DNA of 64,000 bases from Bin52 sp965213935 (GTDB lineage Bacteria > Pseudomonadota > Alphaproteobacteria > Thalassobaculales > Thalassobaculaceae). Position 1 is the stretch's first letter, and the number at the start of each line of letters is the position of its first letter. Positions 1 to 8,622 of the stretch are shown here, piece by piece. Below the pieces are notes generated by a model that saw nothing but the letters and a program-made list of their open reading frames with translations, was not told where the DNA came from and did no database searches. A program made the position numbers and the translations under genes. The stretch covers positions 496,001 to 560,000 of the forward strand of contig CBDCAO010000012.1 in the NCBI GenBank assembly GCA_965213935.1. The letters are read 5' to 3'.

Positions 1-4
1 CGCA

Positions 5-970
5 ATGAGCAATAGAATTGCCCTAGACGAGTGGCTTGAGGTCATTGACGGGGAATATTTGGTCGACTTCATTGGAGCCGGCGGCGCAGCCGTCAAATTC
101 GCTGTGGCCGAGGAGGGAGGAAGGCGCGCGCTATCCCAGGCGTTGAAGGCTCGTGGCGAGTCGTTAGGGTACCTGTTTGTCCATCTGGACGCAGCTACCT
201 GCCGGGCCCATATGCCGCAGGATCTCTTCTTCGGTATGGCGCGGCAGATCGATTGGCGGCTTCTGGCTCGTCGCGTCATCCAGGGCTTTTTCGTTGAAGA
301 AGGTTTTGAGGTCGAAGGGATAGATGCGAAGGAGCCTCGCATGATTGATTCCATTATCGCCGCAAACAACTCCGGACGGGATTATATCAGTCGTGTGTTG
401 AGACCGCATCTTGAGAGCCGGATTTTCAGGAACGCTGACCTCTCCAAGGCGTTCCGCATCGCCATGCTGCACCTTTGCCGGTTTGAGATACAAGATACTG
501 CGGGAATGGAACGGTATCCGGGACAACCTCTTCTGGACTGGTTGACTGGTGCAGACAACAGGATCGGCCAGTTACGCGATTTCCAGATTCGGACCCGGAT
601 CGACCGTACGACGGCTCGATATTTCCTGGAGTCCGCCTGCCATTGGATACGGCAAGCCGGCTGTCCTGGCATGCTTCTCGTTCTGGATAATGCCCGCGTG
701 ACCGTTGGACGAAATCCGAAGGACAGTTTGAGATACTACACCAAGGCCATGACACTGGACCATTATGAGGTGTTACGAGAGTTTATCGACGACGCTGACC
801 GCTTGTCCGGCCTGCTGTTCGTCGTGGCAACCGACTACGGGTTTCTTGACGAATCCTCGCGGAGCAGCAGGGGTTGGAACATCTATTCGGCTTTGCGTAC
901 GAGGATTATGGACGATGTTCGGGACAGGAACGTTGTCAACCCGGTTTCTTCTCTGGTCAGAATATCCTGA
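5..970 (+). CDS. BrxD-like (DUF2791-type) P-loop family protein, degenerate Walker A
   Basis: The 321-residue protein begins with an ATG only 5 bases into the window. Near residues 18-34 it reads YLVDFIGAGGAAVKFAV, where a nucleotide-binding loop would sit, but there is no GxxxxGK[ST], so ATP binding is doubtful. The rest of the chain is helical and resembles the shortened partner ATPases that accompany BREX-type DUF2791 proteins; a hydrophobic strand ending in an acidic residue (MLLVLDNAR, near residue 225) may be a Walker B remnant. It lies 20 bp before a second DUF2791-like gene that does have an intact P-loop, and then an SNF2 helicase, so an operon is likely. Any upstream partner is outside the window. 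Base composition looks AT-richer than the core genes, which fits transfer. The family call is from pattern memory and is moderately secure; the defence role is inference from context. Confidence 0.55.
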   Translation: MSNRIALDEWLEVIDGEYLVDFIGAGGAAVKFAVAEEGGRRALSQALKARGESLGYLFVHLDAATCRAHMPQDLFFGMARQIDWRLLARRVIQGFFVEEGFEVEGIDAKEPRMIDSIIAANNSGRDYISRVLRPHLESRIFRNADLSKAFRIAMLHLCRFEIQDTAGMERYPGQPLLDWLTGADNRIGQLRDFQIRTRIDRTTARYFLESACHWIRQAGCPGMLLVLDNARVTVGRNPKDSLRYYTKAMTLDHYEVLREFIDDADRLSGLLFVVATDYGFLDESSRSSRGWNIYSALRTRIMDDVRDRNVVNPVSSLVRIS

Positions 971-990
971 ATGATGGGTAAGCCGCAGCC

Positions 991-2268
991 ATGCCTATGC
1001 AATCGAACGCTGACGCAGCAGTAGTATCCAGACGCGCGATAGAGGCGCTCAGGAGCGGGGTACCCAATCGCGAGGCCGTTCGCGAACTTGGCAGTAGCCA
1101 ACCAGAGGCAGAGCGGCAATTCATCGAGATGCTGGAACAAAACGACGGTTTCAGTCGACCCTTGCCGGTAACACGCGGGATGCTGGTTTCAGGAGATTTC
1201 GGAGCAGGCAAATCTCACCTCTTAGCTCATTTCGAACAGCTTGCGCTATCGCGGAACTTCGCTTCTAGCCGAGTGGTAATCAGCAAGGAAACTCCTCTAT
1301 ACGATTTAGGTAAAGTCTTTGTTTCGGCGGTCGAAAACGGAAAGCTGCCTAGGCGGAACGGCCGATTCATGGAAGAATTATCTTTGGCTCTGAGGCCGGG
1401 AACGGCAAATTACGACGTGTTTTCCAGCGCTATCGCCAAAGCGGCATTGGATGGTCATATGAGCATGATATTTCCTGCGACCCGTATTGTGCATGAACGG
1501 TCTCAGGATCAAGATGTAATTAATGAAATTGAGTCCTTTTGGGCTGGAGACAGAATTGCAGTTGCGAGTGTGAGGAAAGGATTACGATCAATTGGAGAAG
1601 CACACAATTACCGTTTTTCGGCACCAAAGGCTGCTGAGCTACCGTTGCAACGCCTTCGATTCGCTGCTGAACTCATACGGGGAGCGGGATATCGCGGATG
1701 GGTCGTCTTTCTGGATGAGATTGAGTTGATAGGCAATTATTCAATATTGCAGAGGGGGCGTTCTTATGCCGAGATTGCGCACTGGATGGGACGTACGCGG
1801 GAGTCCGACCGCTCCGGATTGATTGCGGTTGGGGCGGTTACGGGTGATTTTGTGCCGGCGGTTATTGACGCCAACGGCAAACAGGATGGAGATAAGATTG
1901 CTCCCCGGCTGCGAGATAGCGCCCGATATGGCGGCCTTGTAGACACAGCGGAAGCCGGCATGGAGGTATTGATGCGGGACTTCTTTGCATTGCAGTCTGT
2001 CCGAACACCGGATGTCGAAGCGATGCTGGAGAAGCTGCGCGGGATTTATGCCAAGGCGTATGGTTGGCAGCCGCCGTCGGCGTCGGTAGCATCGGAGACC
2101 GCCGGCCACATGAATCAGATGCGCTACAAGGTCAGGTCGGCAATCAACGAATGGGACTTGCTCAGGCTGCGTCCCGGTTATCGGCCGGAAATTGAAGCGC
2201 AGGAGTTTCAACACGACTATGGTGAAGACTCCGACCTTGAAAAGCCGGCCGCGGATAATGCGGAATAG
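991..2268 (+). CDS. BREX BrxD-like ATP-binding protein (DUF2791 type)
   Basis: The 425-residue protein has a clear Walker A, GDFGAGKSHLL (about residues 68-78), and a hydrophobic Walker B, GWVVFLDEIELI (about residues 234-245). The N-terminal RRAIEALRSGVPNREAV and the VVISKETPLYD segment after the P-loop are hallmarks of the DUF2791 / BrxD ATPases found in BREX and related phage-defence operons. Cytoplasmic; probably a DNA-dependent motor or regulator acting with the neighbouring helicase. The start could also be the ATG two codons later (997). It sits 20 bp after the degenerate paralogue and 27 bp before the SNF2 gene, so co-transcription is likely. GC content looks near 50 percent in its first half, unlike the chromosome around it. 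The ATPase fold is well supported; membership in a particular named defence system is not. Confidence 0.72.
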   Translation: MPMQSNADAAVVSRRAIEALRSGVPNREAVRELGSSQPEAERQFIEMLEQNDGFSRPLPVTRGMLVSGDFGAGKSHLLAHFEQLALSRNFASSRVVISKETPLYDLGKVFVSAVENGKLPRRNGRFMEELSLALRPGTANYDVFSSAIAKAALDGHMSMIFPATRIVHERSQDQDVINEIESFWAGDRIAVASVRKGLRSIGEAHNYRFSAPKAAELPLQRLRFAAELIRGAGYRGWVVFLDEIELIGNYSILQRGRSYAEIAHWMGRTRESDRSGLIAVGAVTGDFVPAVIDANGKQDGDKIAPRLRDSARYGGLVDTAEAGMEVLMRDFFALQSVRTPDVEAMLEKLRGIYAKAYGWQPPSASVASETAGHMNQMRYKVRSAINEWDLLRLRPGYRPEIEAQEFQHDYGEDSDLEKPAADNAE

Positions 2269-2295
2269 AGAGCAGCGGTAACCGGTCGGCTTCCG

Positions 2296-4263
2296 GTGGC
2301 TACCGGACAGGATGAAGCGGCAGCGCGGGTAAGGGTCGTTGCGTGGCTGCGGATAATCCCGACCGTGAGTGGGGACGGCTTTCGCGCGGCCCTGCTGGAG
2401 ACTTCCACAGAAGGGGAACTGCTTGGCTTCGGCGTAACGGGCAGCGGCGACTGGAGGGAGGTCGGCGGGCCCGTCGCAGCGCTCTTTCGGGCTGCGGCGC
2501 ATTTGCCGACACTGGCAGTCGCCCGCGTGGACGAACTGCCTGTCGGCATATTGGGCGAAGTTTCGCAGCCGGTTGCACCGTTCTGCCTTGTCGGTGCGCC
2601 GGGCACGCGGACGGATTCCGGCGTGTCGTGGGCGAAGGCACGGCCTGCGCCCGCTTCGCCCGCCGAACGCGCCTTCGCCAAGTTGATGGCCCGGCGCGAC
2701 CCATTCGAACCTTTGGAACGCGCGGCGGTGGCGCTCCGCATGGCCCTCGCCGACGCTCATTTTCGACAGGCCGCCCAAATTCCGGGACTCGATATGCTGT
2801 TTTCGTTGCCGATGGACCCCGCCCGTTCTGGCGGCAGCATGGGTCAGGACCTTGCCAGCAGGCTTCGCGCTGTGCTGGCCGCGCCTGCGGGGCTGCCTCC
2901 GGTCGATGCGGACGCGCCGCTGGAATGGGCCGGCGAGTTGATGCCGTTTCAGCAGGACGGTGTGCGGGCGCTTCTGGAGATGGACCGGCTGTTGCTGGCG
3001 GACGATATGGGGCTCGGCAAGACAGTGCAGGCCGTTGCCGCGCTCCGCATTCTGGCGGCGCGTGACAAGACCGGCCCCGCCTTGGTGATCGCGCCGGCGA
3101 GCGTGCTCGACCAGTGGCGACGGGAACTTGCCAAGTGGGCGCCGGAGCTTTCCGCAATCGTCGTCCGCGGCTCGGCGGACGACCGGACATGGCAATGGCG
3201 GGCGCGAAAGGATGTGACGCTGGTCGGCTACGAGACACTACGTTCGGATGCCGGCCGCATTCGCGCGCTCCGGCCTCCTGGAGAGGTCTGGAGCGCTGTC
3301 GTCGCCGACGAGGCGCAGCGGATCAAGAATCGCAACAACACCAGCCAGGCGGCAAAAGGCCTTTCCAGAATCAGGTCCTGGGCGCTTACCGGCACGCCCG
3401 TCGAGAACCATGAGGACGAGTTGGCGTGCATCATGGAGTTCGTGGACCATTGCAAAGACGCGCCGCCCGCGCGCTACCATCCCGGCCCTGCCCTGTCGAA
3501 ACGCCACCGGGAATTGCAGCTGCGGCGCAGGAAAGGCGACGTTCTGGCGGACCTTCCGCCCAAGCTGGAGACGAAGCTGACAGTCGGGCTGCGTCCCGAC
3601 CAGAGGCGGAGCTACGATGTCGCGGAGCGGGAGGGGATCGTCTATCTCAGGTCCCTTGGCGCAAATGTTACGGTCCAGCATATTCTGGAACTCATTACTC
3701 GTCTGAAACAGATATGCAATTTCGACCCGAAGACAGGCTCGTCCGGCAAGATGGACGACATAAAGGACAAATTACGGGAAATAACGGCGCGCGGGAACAA
3801 GGCTCTCATTTTCTCGCAATACACCAACGATATTTCGGGTGTCGGGGCAGCGGTCAGATACTTGCAGGAGTTCGACCCCTTGGCCTTGATGGGTGAGGTC
3901 CCGGTGAAGGAACGCTTCTCCATCGTCGAGCGGTTCCGAACTTCTGACAGGCATAAGGTAATGGTTATATCGCTGCGCGCCGGCGGCGTTGGGTTGAACC
4001 TTCAAGAGGCGTCATATGTTTTCCATCTGGACCGTTGGTGGAACCCTGCAGTGGAGCGACAAGCGGAGGACAGAGCCCATCGGATCGGACAAACGGCTAA
4101 ATTGAACGTCATTAAATTCATTTGTGCGGACACCATCGAAGCGCGCATTGACCGGATACTTGAAGACAAGCAACAACTGTTCGATGAGCTTGTGGATGAT
4201 GTATCTATGGACCTTTCGATAAGGCTAAACCGCAAGGAACTATTGGGATTGTTCGGGATTTGA
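2296..4263 (+). CDS. SNF2-family DEAD/DEAH helicase, putative defence component
   Basis: The 655-residue protein starts at GTG. Residues 1-200 form an N-terminal region without a recognised domain. The helicase core follows: motif I DDMGLGKTVQA (about 236-246), motif II DEAQRIKN (about 338-345), motif III LTGTPVEN (about 362-369), and a C-terminal RecA-like lobe with SLRAGGVGLNL (about 560-570) and the Swi2/Snf2 signature DRWWNPAVERQAEDRAHRIGQ (cut here at its key residues). Such proteins translocate on double-stranded DNA and are common in BREX-, DISARM- and Shango-like systems. The gene is third in the row after two DUF2791-like ATPase genes, and its stop lies 3 bp from the end of a truncated transposase on the other strand, so the module's right end was probably shaped by transposition. 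The SNF2 call is secure; the system to which it belongs is not. Confidence 0.85.
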   Translation: MATGQDEAAARVRVVAWLRIIPTVSGDGFRAALLETSTEGELLGFGVTGSGDWREVGGPVAALFRAAAHLPTLAVARVDELPVGILGEVSQPVAPFCLVGAPGTRTDSGVSWAKARPAPASPAERAFAKLMARRDPFEPLERAAVALRMALADAHFRQAAQIPGLDMLFSLPMDPARSGGSMGQDLASRLRAVLAAPAGLPPVDADAPLEWAGELMPFQQDGVRALLEMDRLLLADDMGLGKTVQAVAALRILAARDKTGPALVIAPASVLDQWRRELAKWAPELSAIVVRGSADDRTWQWRARKDVTLVGYETLRSDAGRIRALRPPGEVWSAVVADEAQRIKNRNNTSQAAKGLSRIRSWALTGTPVENHEDELACIMEFVDHCKDAPPARYHPGPALSKRHRELQLRRRKGDVLADLPPKLETKLTVGLRPDQRRSYDVAEREGIVYLRSLGANVTVQHILELITRLKQICNFDPKTGSSGKMDDIKDKLREITARGNKALIFSQYTNDISGVGAAVRYLQEFDPLALMGEVPVKERFSIVERFRTSDRHKVMVISLRAGGVGLNLQEASYVFHLDRWWNPAVERQAEDRAHRIGQTAKLNVIKFICADTIEARIDRILEDKQQLFDELVDDVSMDLSIRLNRKELLGLFGI

Positions 4264-4266
4264 GTT

Positions 4267-5652
4267 TCAAGTTCTCGCGAAGCGAATTGCGGTGCAATTT
4301 GCAAGAAGCAGGATGTATGGTGCCCCCAGTATCAGACCTCCTGACCTCTGCTGATATTGGGTGACACGGTCCGGGCGCGTTCCGGGGGCTCCGTCGGCCT
4401 CGTAGACCATGCGCATTTCGGTTCCGGGGAAGACCGTCCCGGTGGTGTTCAGCTCGGTGAGCAAGGCGTCGATCTGGCGGTCGCAGGCGTCATTTCCGAG
4501 GCCGAGAATGCGCACTGTGAGGACGCCACTGGCGGGGTCCGGCAGGATGTCGGCATCGGCAGCAAGCAGGGCGCGCAGCAGTTTCCGCGGATGGGTCTTC
4601 TTGCCCTGCGCCTGCATGACGGGAAGCATCATGCGGGTCTCGGCGCGGTAGGCGATCATGCGGATGACGTCGAGGAGGAGGCGCTCACGCGACGGCAGGA
4701 CGTCGAGCTTTTCGGCTTCGTCGAGGTCGCCGGCCCGGCAGTGCCTGGGGACTCCCCTGCGGCTGGCCTTGACGATCTCGCGGGCGCCCTCGAGGTCCCT
4801 GACTTCGCTCTTGAGTTCGGCCGTCGGCTGCTTCTTTCTGGCCGCGTCGGCGACGCGGTTGCGCAGGCGGGCAAGCTGGTGGTCGAGGCGGTGGATCGCC
4901 TTGTCACAGGCGCGCCGGAGCGGGTTGACGACCACGGTGTCGGGAGCGAGCGGCTCGAGCTCGCGGGTCGGCAGGGCGTCCAGGTTGAACTCCTCGCGCA
5001 TGTACGCGAAGAAGTTTTCCTGCGACCAGCGCGAGAACATGGCGCCTGCGGCCTCGGCCATCGGTTTGTGCGGATCGGTTGTGATGAAGGGCACCTGACG
5101 AGCGTTGTCGAGCAGGCGGCGAATCTGGCGCACCCTGAGGCCGTTGGGCAAGGTCACCGGCTTCTCGGCCAGCCGGACGGTGGCACTGGTGTTTGCCGCG
5201 GGCCCGTGAATGGGAACGCTGATCGGGCTGAAGTCCTCGACCGGCCAGTCTTCGCCGCTGAAGTTCTTGTGCCAGGTCAGGCAGGCGATGCCGCGCTTCG
5301 CCAGCCGGCGGAACAGATCCGGGCTCCAGCCCTCGCGGTCGAAGACCAGGGTGAGCGCGGGCTGGCCGGGCGTCGGAGCGGTCAGGTCCGGCGCCCCGGC
5401 GTCGACGATCCCAAGCTCCTGCAGCGCCGGCACCACGTCGGCCTCGATGGCGGCAACCATCCGCGGATCCAGCGTCTTGTGCAGACAGAGCAGGGGCCTG
5501 CCGCCCAGGGCGTTGATCCACTGGCCCCTGGCGCGGTGATTGTGACGGATGGGCTGGGCTGCTGGAGCGCACTCGACGAGGTCGCCTGCAGCCATCAGGC
5601 AATCCGCACCGGCTCGGGCCGACAGGCGGCCCGCAGGGCGCCGTTCAAATAG
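4267..5652 (-). pseudogene. truncated large DDE-type transposase (C-terminal part)
   Basis: About 460 codons remain. The frame carries features I associate with a large bacterial transposase family: YWIN-like QWINALGGRPLL near the broken end, LVFDREGWSPDLF, IACLTWHK, and MFSRWSQENFFAYM followed by VVNPLRRACDKAIHRL. The family's usual N-terminal half (well over 300 residues in full copies) is missing: upstream of about 5652 the sequence switches to a different element on the other strand (an IS1595 tail). The last residues also do not look like a normal C-terminus, so both ends are probably damaged. An open plus-strand frame over the same stretch is a high-GC shadow. I cannot give an IS family name with confidence. 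It marks the border between the defence-like genes and the core chromosome. Confidence 0.6.
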
Positions 5653-5860
5653 GTGAACACGACGATCGGCAACATCAAGTGCGCGATCTCCGGGACCTAT
5701 CGCAAGCTCGGCGCCAATCACGCCGAGCGCTACCTCGCCAGTTTCGCCTGGCGCCACAACCGGCGCTATCAACTCAAGACAATGATCCCGCGTTTCGTCC
5801 ATAGCGCCGCACGCACCGAGCCCATGCCCTATCGCCTCCTCATCGCAGGACGACTTTCTG
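5653..5860 (+). pseudogene. IS1595-type (ISXO2-like) transposase C-terminal remnant
   Basis: The translation runs NTTIGNIKCAISGTYRK, then HAERYLASFAWRHNRR, which matches the C-terminal end of ISXO2/IS1595 transposases (consensus TxxENxWxxxKRxxxGxYHxxxxKHLxRYLxEFxFRxNxR). An in-frame TAG sits immediately before the first codon, and no catalytic N-terminal part is present, so only the last 60 or so residues survive. It abuts the truncated minus-strand transposase at 5652, so one element inserted into or recombined with the other. The remainder of the open frame (to 5955) reads as low-complexity sequence of no known function. Confidence 0.6.
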
Positions 5861-6063
5861 GGAAAAGCAGGAAATCAAGTGTTCAGCATCACTTGTGGGG
5901 CATGGGTAGGACTAGGCCGAAGTTCCCTCTGATTCCAGCGGCCGGATCGCTCTAAGCATATGATTTCAGCCGCAAAATGGCATGATATCATCACATGAGT
6001 GTTCCCATGTAATGATGCGTTTTTCTGTTTACAGTGCTTGCGACATGCGCTATACATGTTGCC

Positions 6064-7797
6064 ATGTACATAGACATCGTCCCCAATCGGAACTCCCCGC
6101 CGGCCGTCCTCCTGCGCGAGGGATGGCGCGAGAACGGAAAGATCAGGAAGCGGACCATCGCCAACCTCTCCTCCTGGCCCATGGAAAAGGTCAAGACCCT
6201 GCGGCGTCTGCTGAAGAACGAACCCCTCGTCGGCCGTGACGATGCCTTCGACATCGTCCGCTCGCTTCCTCATGGCCATGTCGCCGCGGTGCTGGGAACA
6301 CTCCGCAAGATCGGCCTGGAGAAACTGATCGATCCGAAGCCGTCACCGAGAAGGAACCAGGTGCTGGCCATGATCGTGGCCCGCATCCTGGAGCCGGCCT
6401 CGAAGCTGGCCACGGCGCGGGGACTGGCCGAGGCCACGGCGGCGAGCACCCTGGGCGAGATGCTCGATCCCGAACTCGACGAGGACGACCTGTATGCCGC
6501 CATGGACTGGCTGCTCGAGCGCCGGGAGAGGATCGAGCAGGGCCTGGCGAAGCGGCACCTCGAAGAGGGGTGCCTGGTTCTCTATGACCTGACCTCGGTG
6601 TGGATGGAGGGCAGAGCGTGTCCCCTGGCCAAACGCGGACATTCCCGGGACGGCAAGAAGGGCAAGCTGCAGATCGAGTTCGGCCTGTTGTGCGACCGCG
6701 ACGGATGTCCGGTCTCGGTGGAGGTGTTCTCCGGCAACACCGCGGATCCGGCGACAGTGGGCTCACAGATCGCCACGGTGCAGGAGCGCTTCTCCCTTGC
6801 GAAGGTGGTGCTGGTGGGGGACCGGGGGATGCTGACCGAGGCGCGCATCCGCGAGGAGGTGAAGCCTGCGGGCCTGGACTGGATCAGTGCTCTCAGGGGA
6901 CCGGCCATCCGTGCTCTGGTCGAGGCCGGTGACGTGGAGATGTCGCTGTTCGATGAAACAGACCTGGTGGAGATCACCAGTGACGCATACCCCGGCGAGC
7001 GCCTCATGGTCTGTCGCAATCCGCTGCTGGCCGAAGACCGGGCCCGCAAGCGCTCGGAACTCCTTGAGGCCACCGAGGCCCTGCTTGAACCCATCGGTGC
7101 GGCGACACGGCGCAAGAAGCGCCGTCTCACGGGAGCCGACAAGATCGGCGAGCGGGTCGGCAGGGTCATCGGCAGGCACAAGATGGCAAAGCACTTCACA
7201 TGGTCCATCGACGATGACGGCGTCTTCACCTGGCAGCGTGATGACGCCTCCATCGCTGCCGAGGCGAGGCTCGACGGTCTCTATGTGATCCGCACCAGCC
7301 TGCCGGAGACCGAACTCGACGGACCCGGAACGGTGCAGGCATACAAGAGGTTGAGCTCCGTGGAGCGGGCCTTCCGCAGCCTGAAGACCATGGACCTCAA
7401 GGTCCGTCCCGTCTTCCACCGCACCGAACCCCGGGTCCGTGCCCACGTCTTCCTGTGCATGCTCGCCTACTACGTGGAATGGCACATGCGCCAGAAACTC
7501 AAACCCATGCTGTTCGACGACGAGGATGCCGAAGGCGCCGAGGCCCGGCGTCCGTCCGTCGTGGCGCCGGCGAAGAGATCAATGAGTGCTCAGGACAAGG
7601 CGGCCACCAGAACAACAACCGACGGTGATCCGGTGCACAGCTTCCGCACCCTCATCGACGATCTTGCCACCATCACCCGCAACACTGTCGCGCCCCGGCT
7701 CCCGGGCGCCGAACCCTTCCAGGCCATTACCCGGCCCACGCCGCTCCAGAGGAAAATACTCGACCACCTCGGCGTGCGGCTGCTCCGTTCCCAGTAG
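6064..7797 (+). CDS. IS1634-family transposase
   Basis: The 577-residue protein starts at the ATG giving MYIDIVPNRNSPPAVLLRE, the typical N-terminus of IS1634/IS4-like transposases; a GTG 30 bases upstream is open but unsupported. The DDE residues are visible: D in LVLYDLTSVW (about residue 179), D in LVGDRGML (about residue 258) and E in SVERAFRSLK (about residue 440), with the usual long beta-insertion between the second D and the E. The C-terminal AHVFLCMLAYYVEWHMR segment is also typical. The frame is uninterrupted, so the enzyme may be active. Its stop codon is only 14 bp from the stop of the convergent SDR gene, leaving almost no room for a right inverted repeat; I could not find a convincing pair of terminal repeats. 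Confidence 0.88.
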   Translation: MYIDIVPNRNSPPAVLLREGWRENGKIRKRTIANLSSWPMEKVKTLRRLLKNEPLVGRDDAFDIVRSLPHGHVAAVLGTLRKIGLEKLIDPKPSPRRNQVLAMIVARILEPASKLATARGLAEATAASTLGEMLDPELDEDDLYAAMDWLLERRERIEQGLAKRHLEEGCLVLYDLTSVWMEGRACPLAKRGHSRDGKKGKLQIEFGLLCDRDGCPVSVEVFSGNTADPATVGSQIATVQERFSLAKVVLVGDRGMLTEARIREEVKPAGLDWISALRGPAIRALVEAGDVEMSLFDETDLVEITSDAYPGERLMVCRNPLLAEDRARKRSELLEATEALLEPIGAATRRKKRRLTGADKIGERVGRVIGRHKMAKHFTWSIDDDGVFTWQRDDASIAAEARLDGLYVIRTSLPETELDGPGTVQAYKRLSSVERAFRSLKTMDLKVRPVFHRTEPRVRAHVFLCMLAYYVEWHMRQKLKPMLFDDEDAEGAEARRPSVVAPAKRSMSAQDKAATRTTTDGDPVHSFRTLIDDLATITRNTVAPRLPGAEPFQAITRPTPLQRKILDHLGVRLLRSQ

Positions 7798-7811
7798 GCT
7801 CCGTGATCCGG

Positions 7812-8552
7812 TCAGAGGATGTGCTGGCCCCCGGTGACGAAGATCTCGGTCCCGGTGACGTAACCGCTGTCGGGGGAGCAGAGATAGTGAACGGTCGCTG
7901 CAACATCCTCCGGCTCGCCAAGGCGTTGCAGCGGAATTCTCGGGATCAGCATGTCGGTCTCCGGAGAGAGCATCGCGGTCCGGATTTCACCTGGCGCCAC
8001 CGCATTGACCCGGACACCGAGTTCGGCAAACTCGTTGGCAAGCTCCCGGGTAAGCGCTGAAAGCGCCGCCTTGGAGGTACTGTAGGCCGATCCGGCAAAC
8101 GGGTGGATCGCGTGACCGGCGATCGAGGTGATGTTCACCACCGCTCCCCTGCCCCGGGACAGGGCCGGCGCGAGGCCGCGCGCCAGCCGGAGAGGAACGA
8201 AGAAGTTGAGCTCGAAGACCTGTCGCCAGGCGTCAAGGTCACCGTTCAGGCAGCCGAGTCGCTCCTTGACCGGCGACTTGGGTGACCAGCCGGCGTTGTT
8301 GACCAGCGCATGCAGCGGCCGGCCGGACAGAAGTCCGTTGGCGCGCTCGAGAAACTTGTCCAGACTTCGGGGGTCTCCGAGGTCGGCAGTGATGTGGTGC
8401 GACCAGTTCGGATCGCGCCGGCACTCTTCCGGCGGTTCATCGCGCGAGCAGGTGATGATGTCCCAGTTGCGTTCGCTGAAGAGTGCGACGGTTGCGTGTC
8501 CGATCCCCCGGCTGGCCCCGGTCAGAAGCAGCGTTCGTCGCGAGTCATCCAT
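7812..8552 (-). CDS. SDR-family NAD(P)-dependent oxidoreductase
   Basis: A classical short-chain dehydrogenase/reductase of 246 residues. The cofactor loop TGASRGIG is at residues 11-18, NNAG at about 91-94, the catalytic Ser in NITSIAG and the YxxxK pair in YSTSKAALS (about 158-162). The C-terminal PxxRLGEPEDVAATVHYLCS and GYVTGTEIFVTGG motifs fit 3-oxoacyl-ACP/alcohol-type SDRs. Substrate cannot be told. It is divergent from the sugar dehydrogenase gene with 70 bp between them, and it appears intact although a transposase gene ends 14 bp downstream. Confidence 0.9.
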   Translation of the reverse strand: MDDSRRTLLLTGASRGIGHATVALFSERNWDIITCSRDEPPEECRRDPNWSHHITADLGDPRSLDKFLERANGLLSGRPLHALVNNAGWSPKSPVKERLGCLNGDLDAWRQVFELNFFVPLRLARGLAPALSRGRGAVVNITSIAGHAIHPFAGSAYSTSKAALSALTRELANEFAELGVRVNAVAPGEIRTAMLSPETDMLIPRIPLQRLGEPEDVAATVHYLCSPDSGYVTGTEIFVTGGQHIL

Positions 8553-8622
8553 GGCAGCACCCCGGCGCGGTGATGGACCGGACCGTTCCCGTCACGGCAC
8601 CGGTCCGACAGGAAACACGATC

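Noticed and set aside
1..4263. A complete, named BREX or Shango system
   Set aside because: No PglZ, methylase or TerB gene is visible; only ATPases and an SNF2 helicase are present, so a name would be a guess.
4357..5652. Plus-strand frame of 431 codons over the truncated transposase
   Set aside because: The opposite strand has a clear transposase motif set, while this frame has none.
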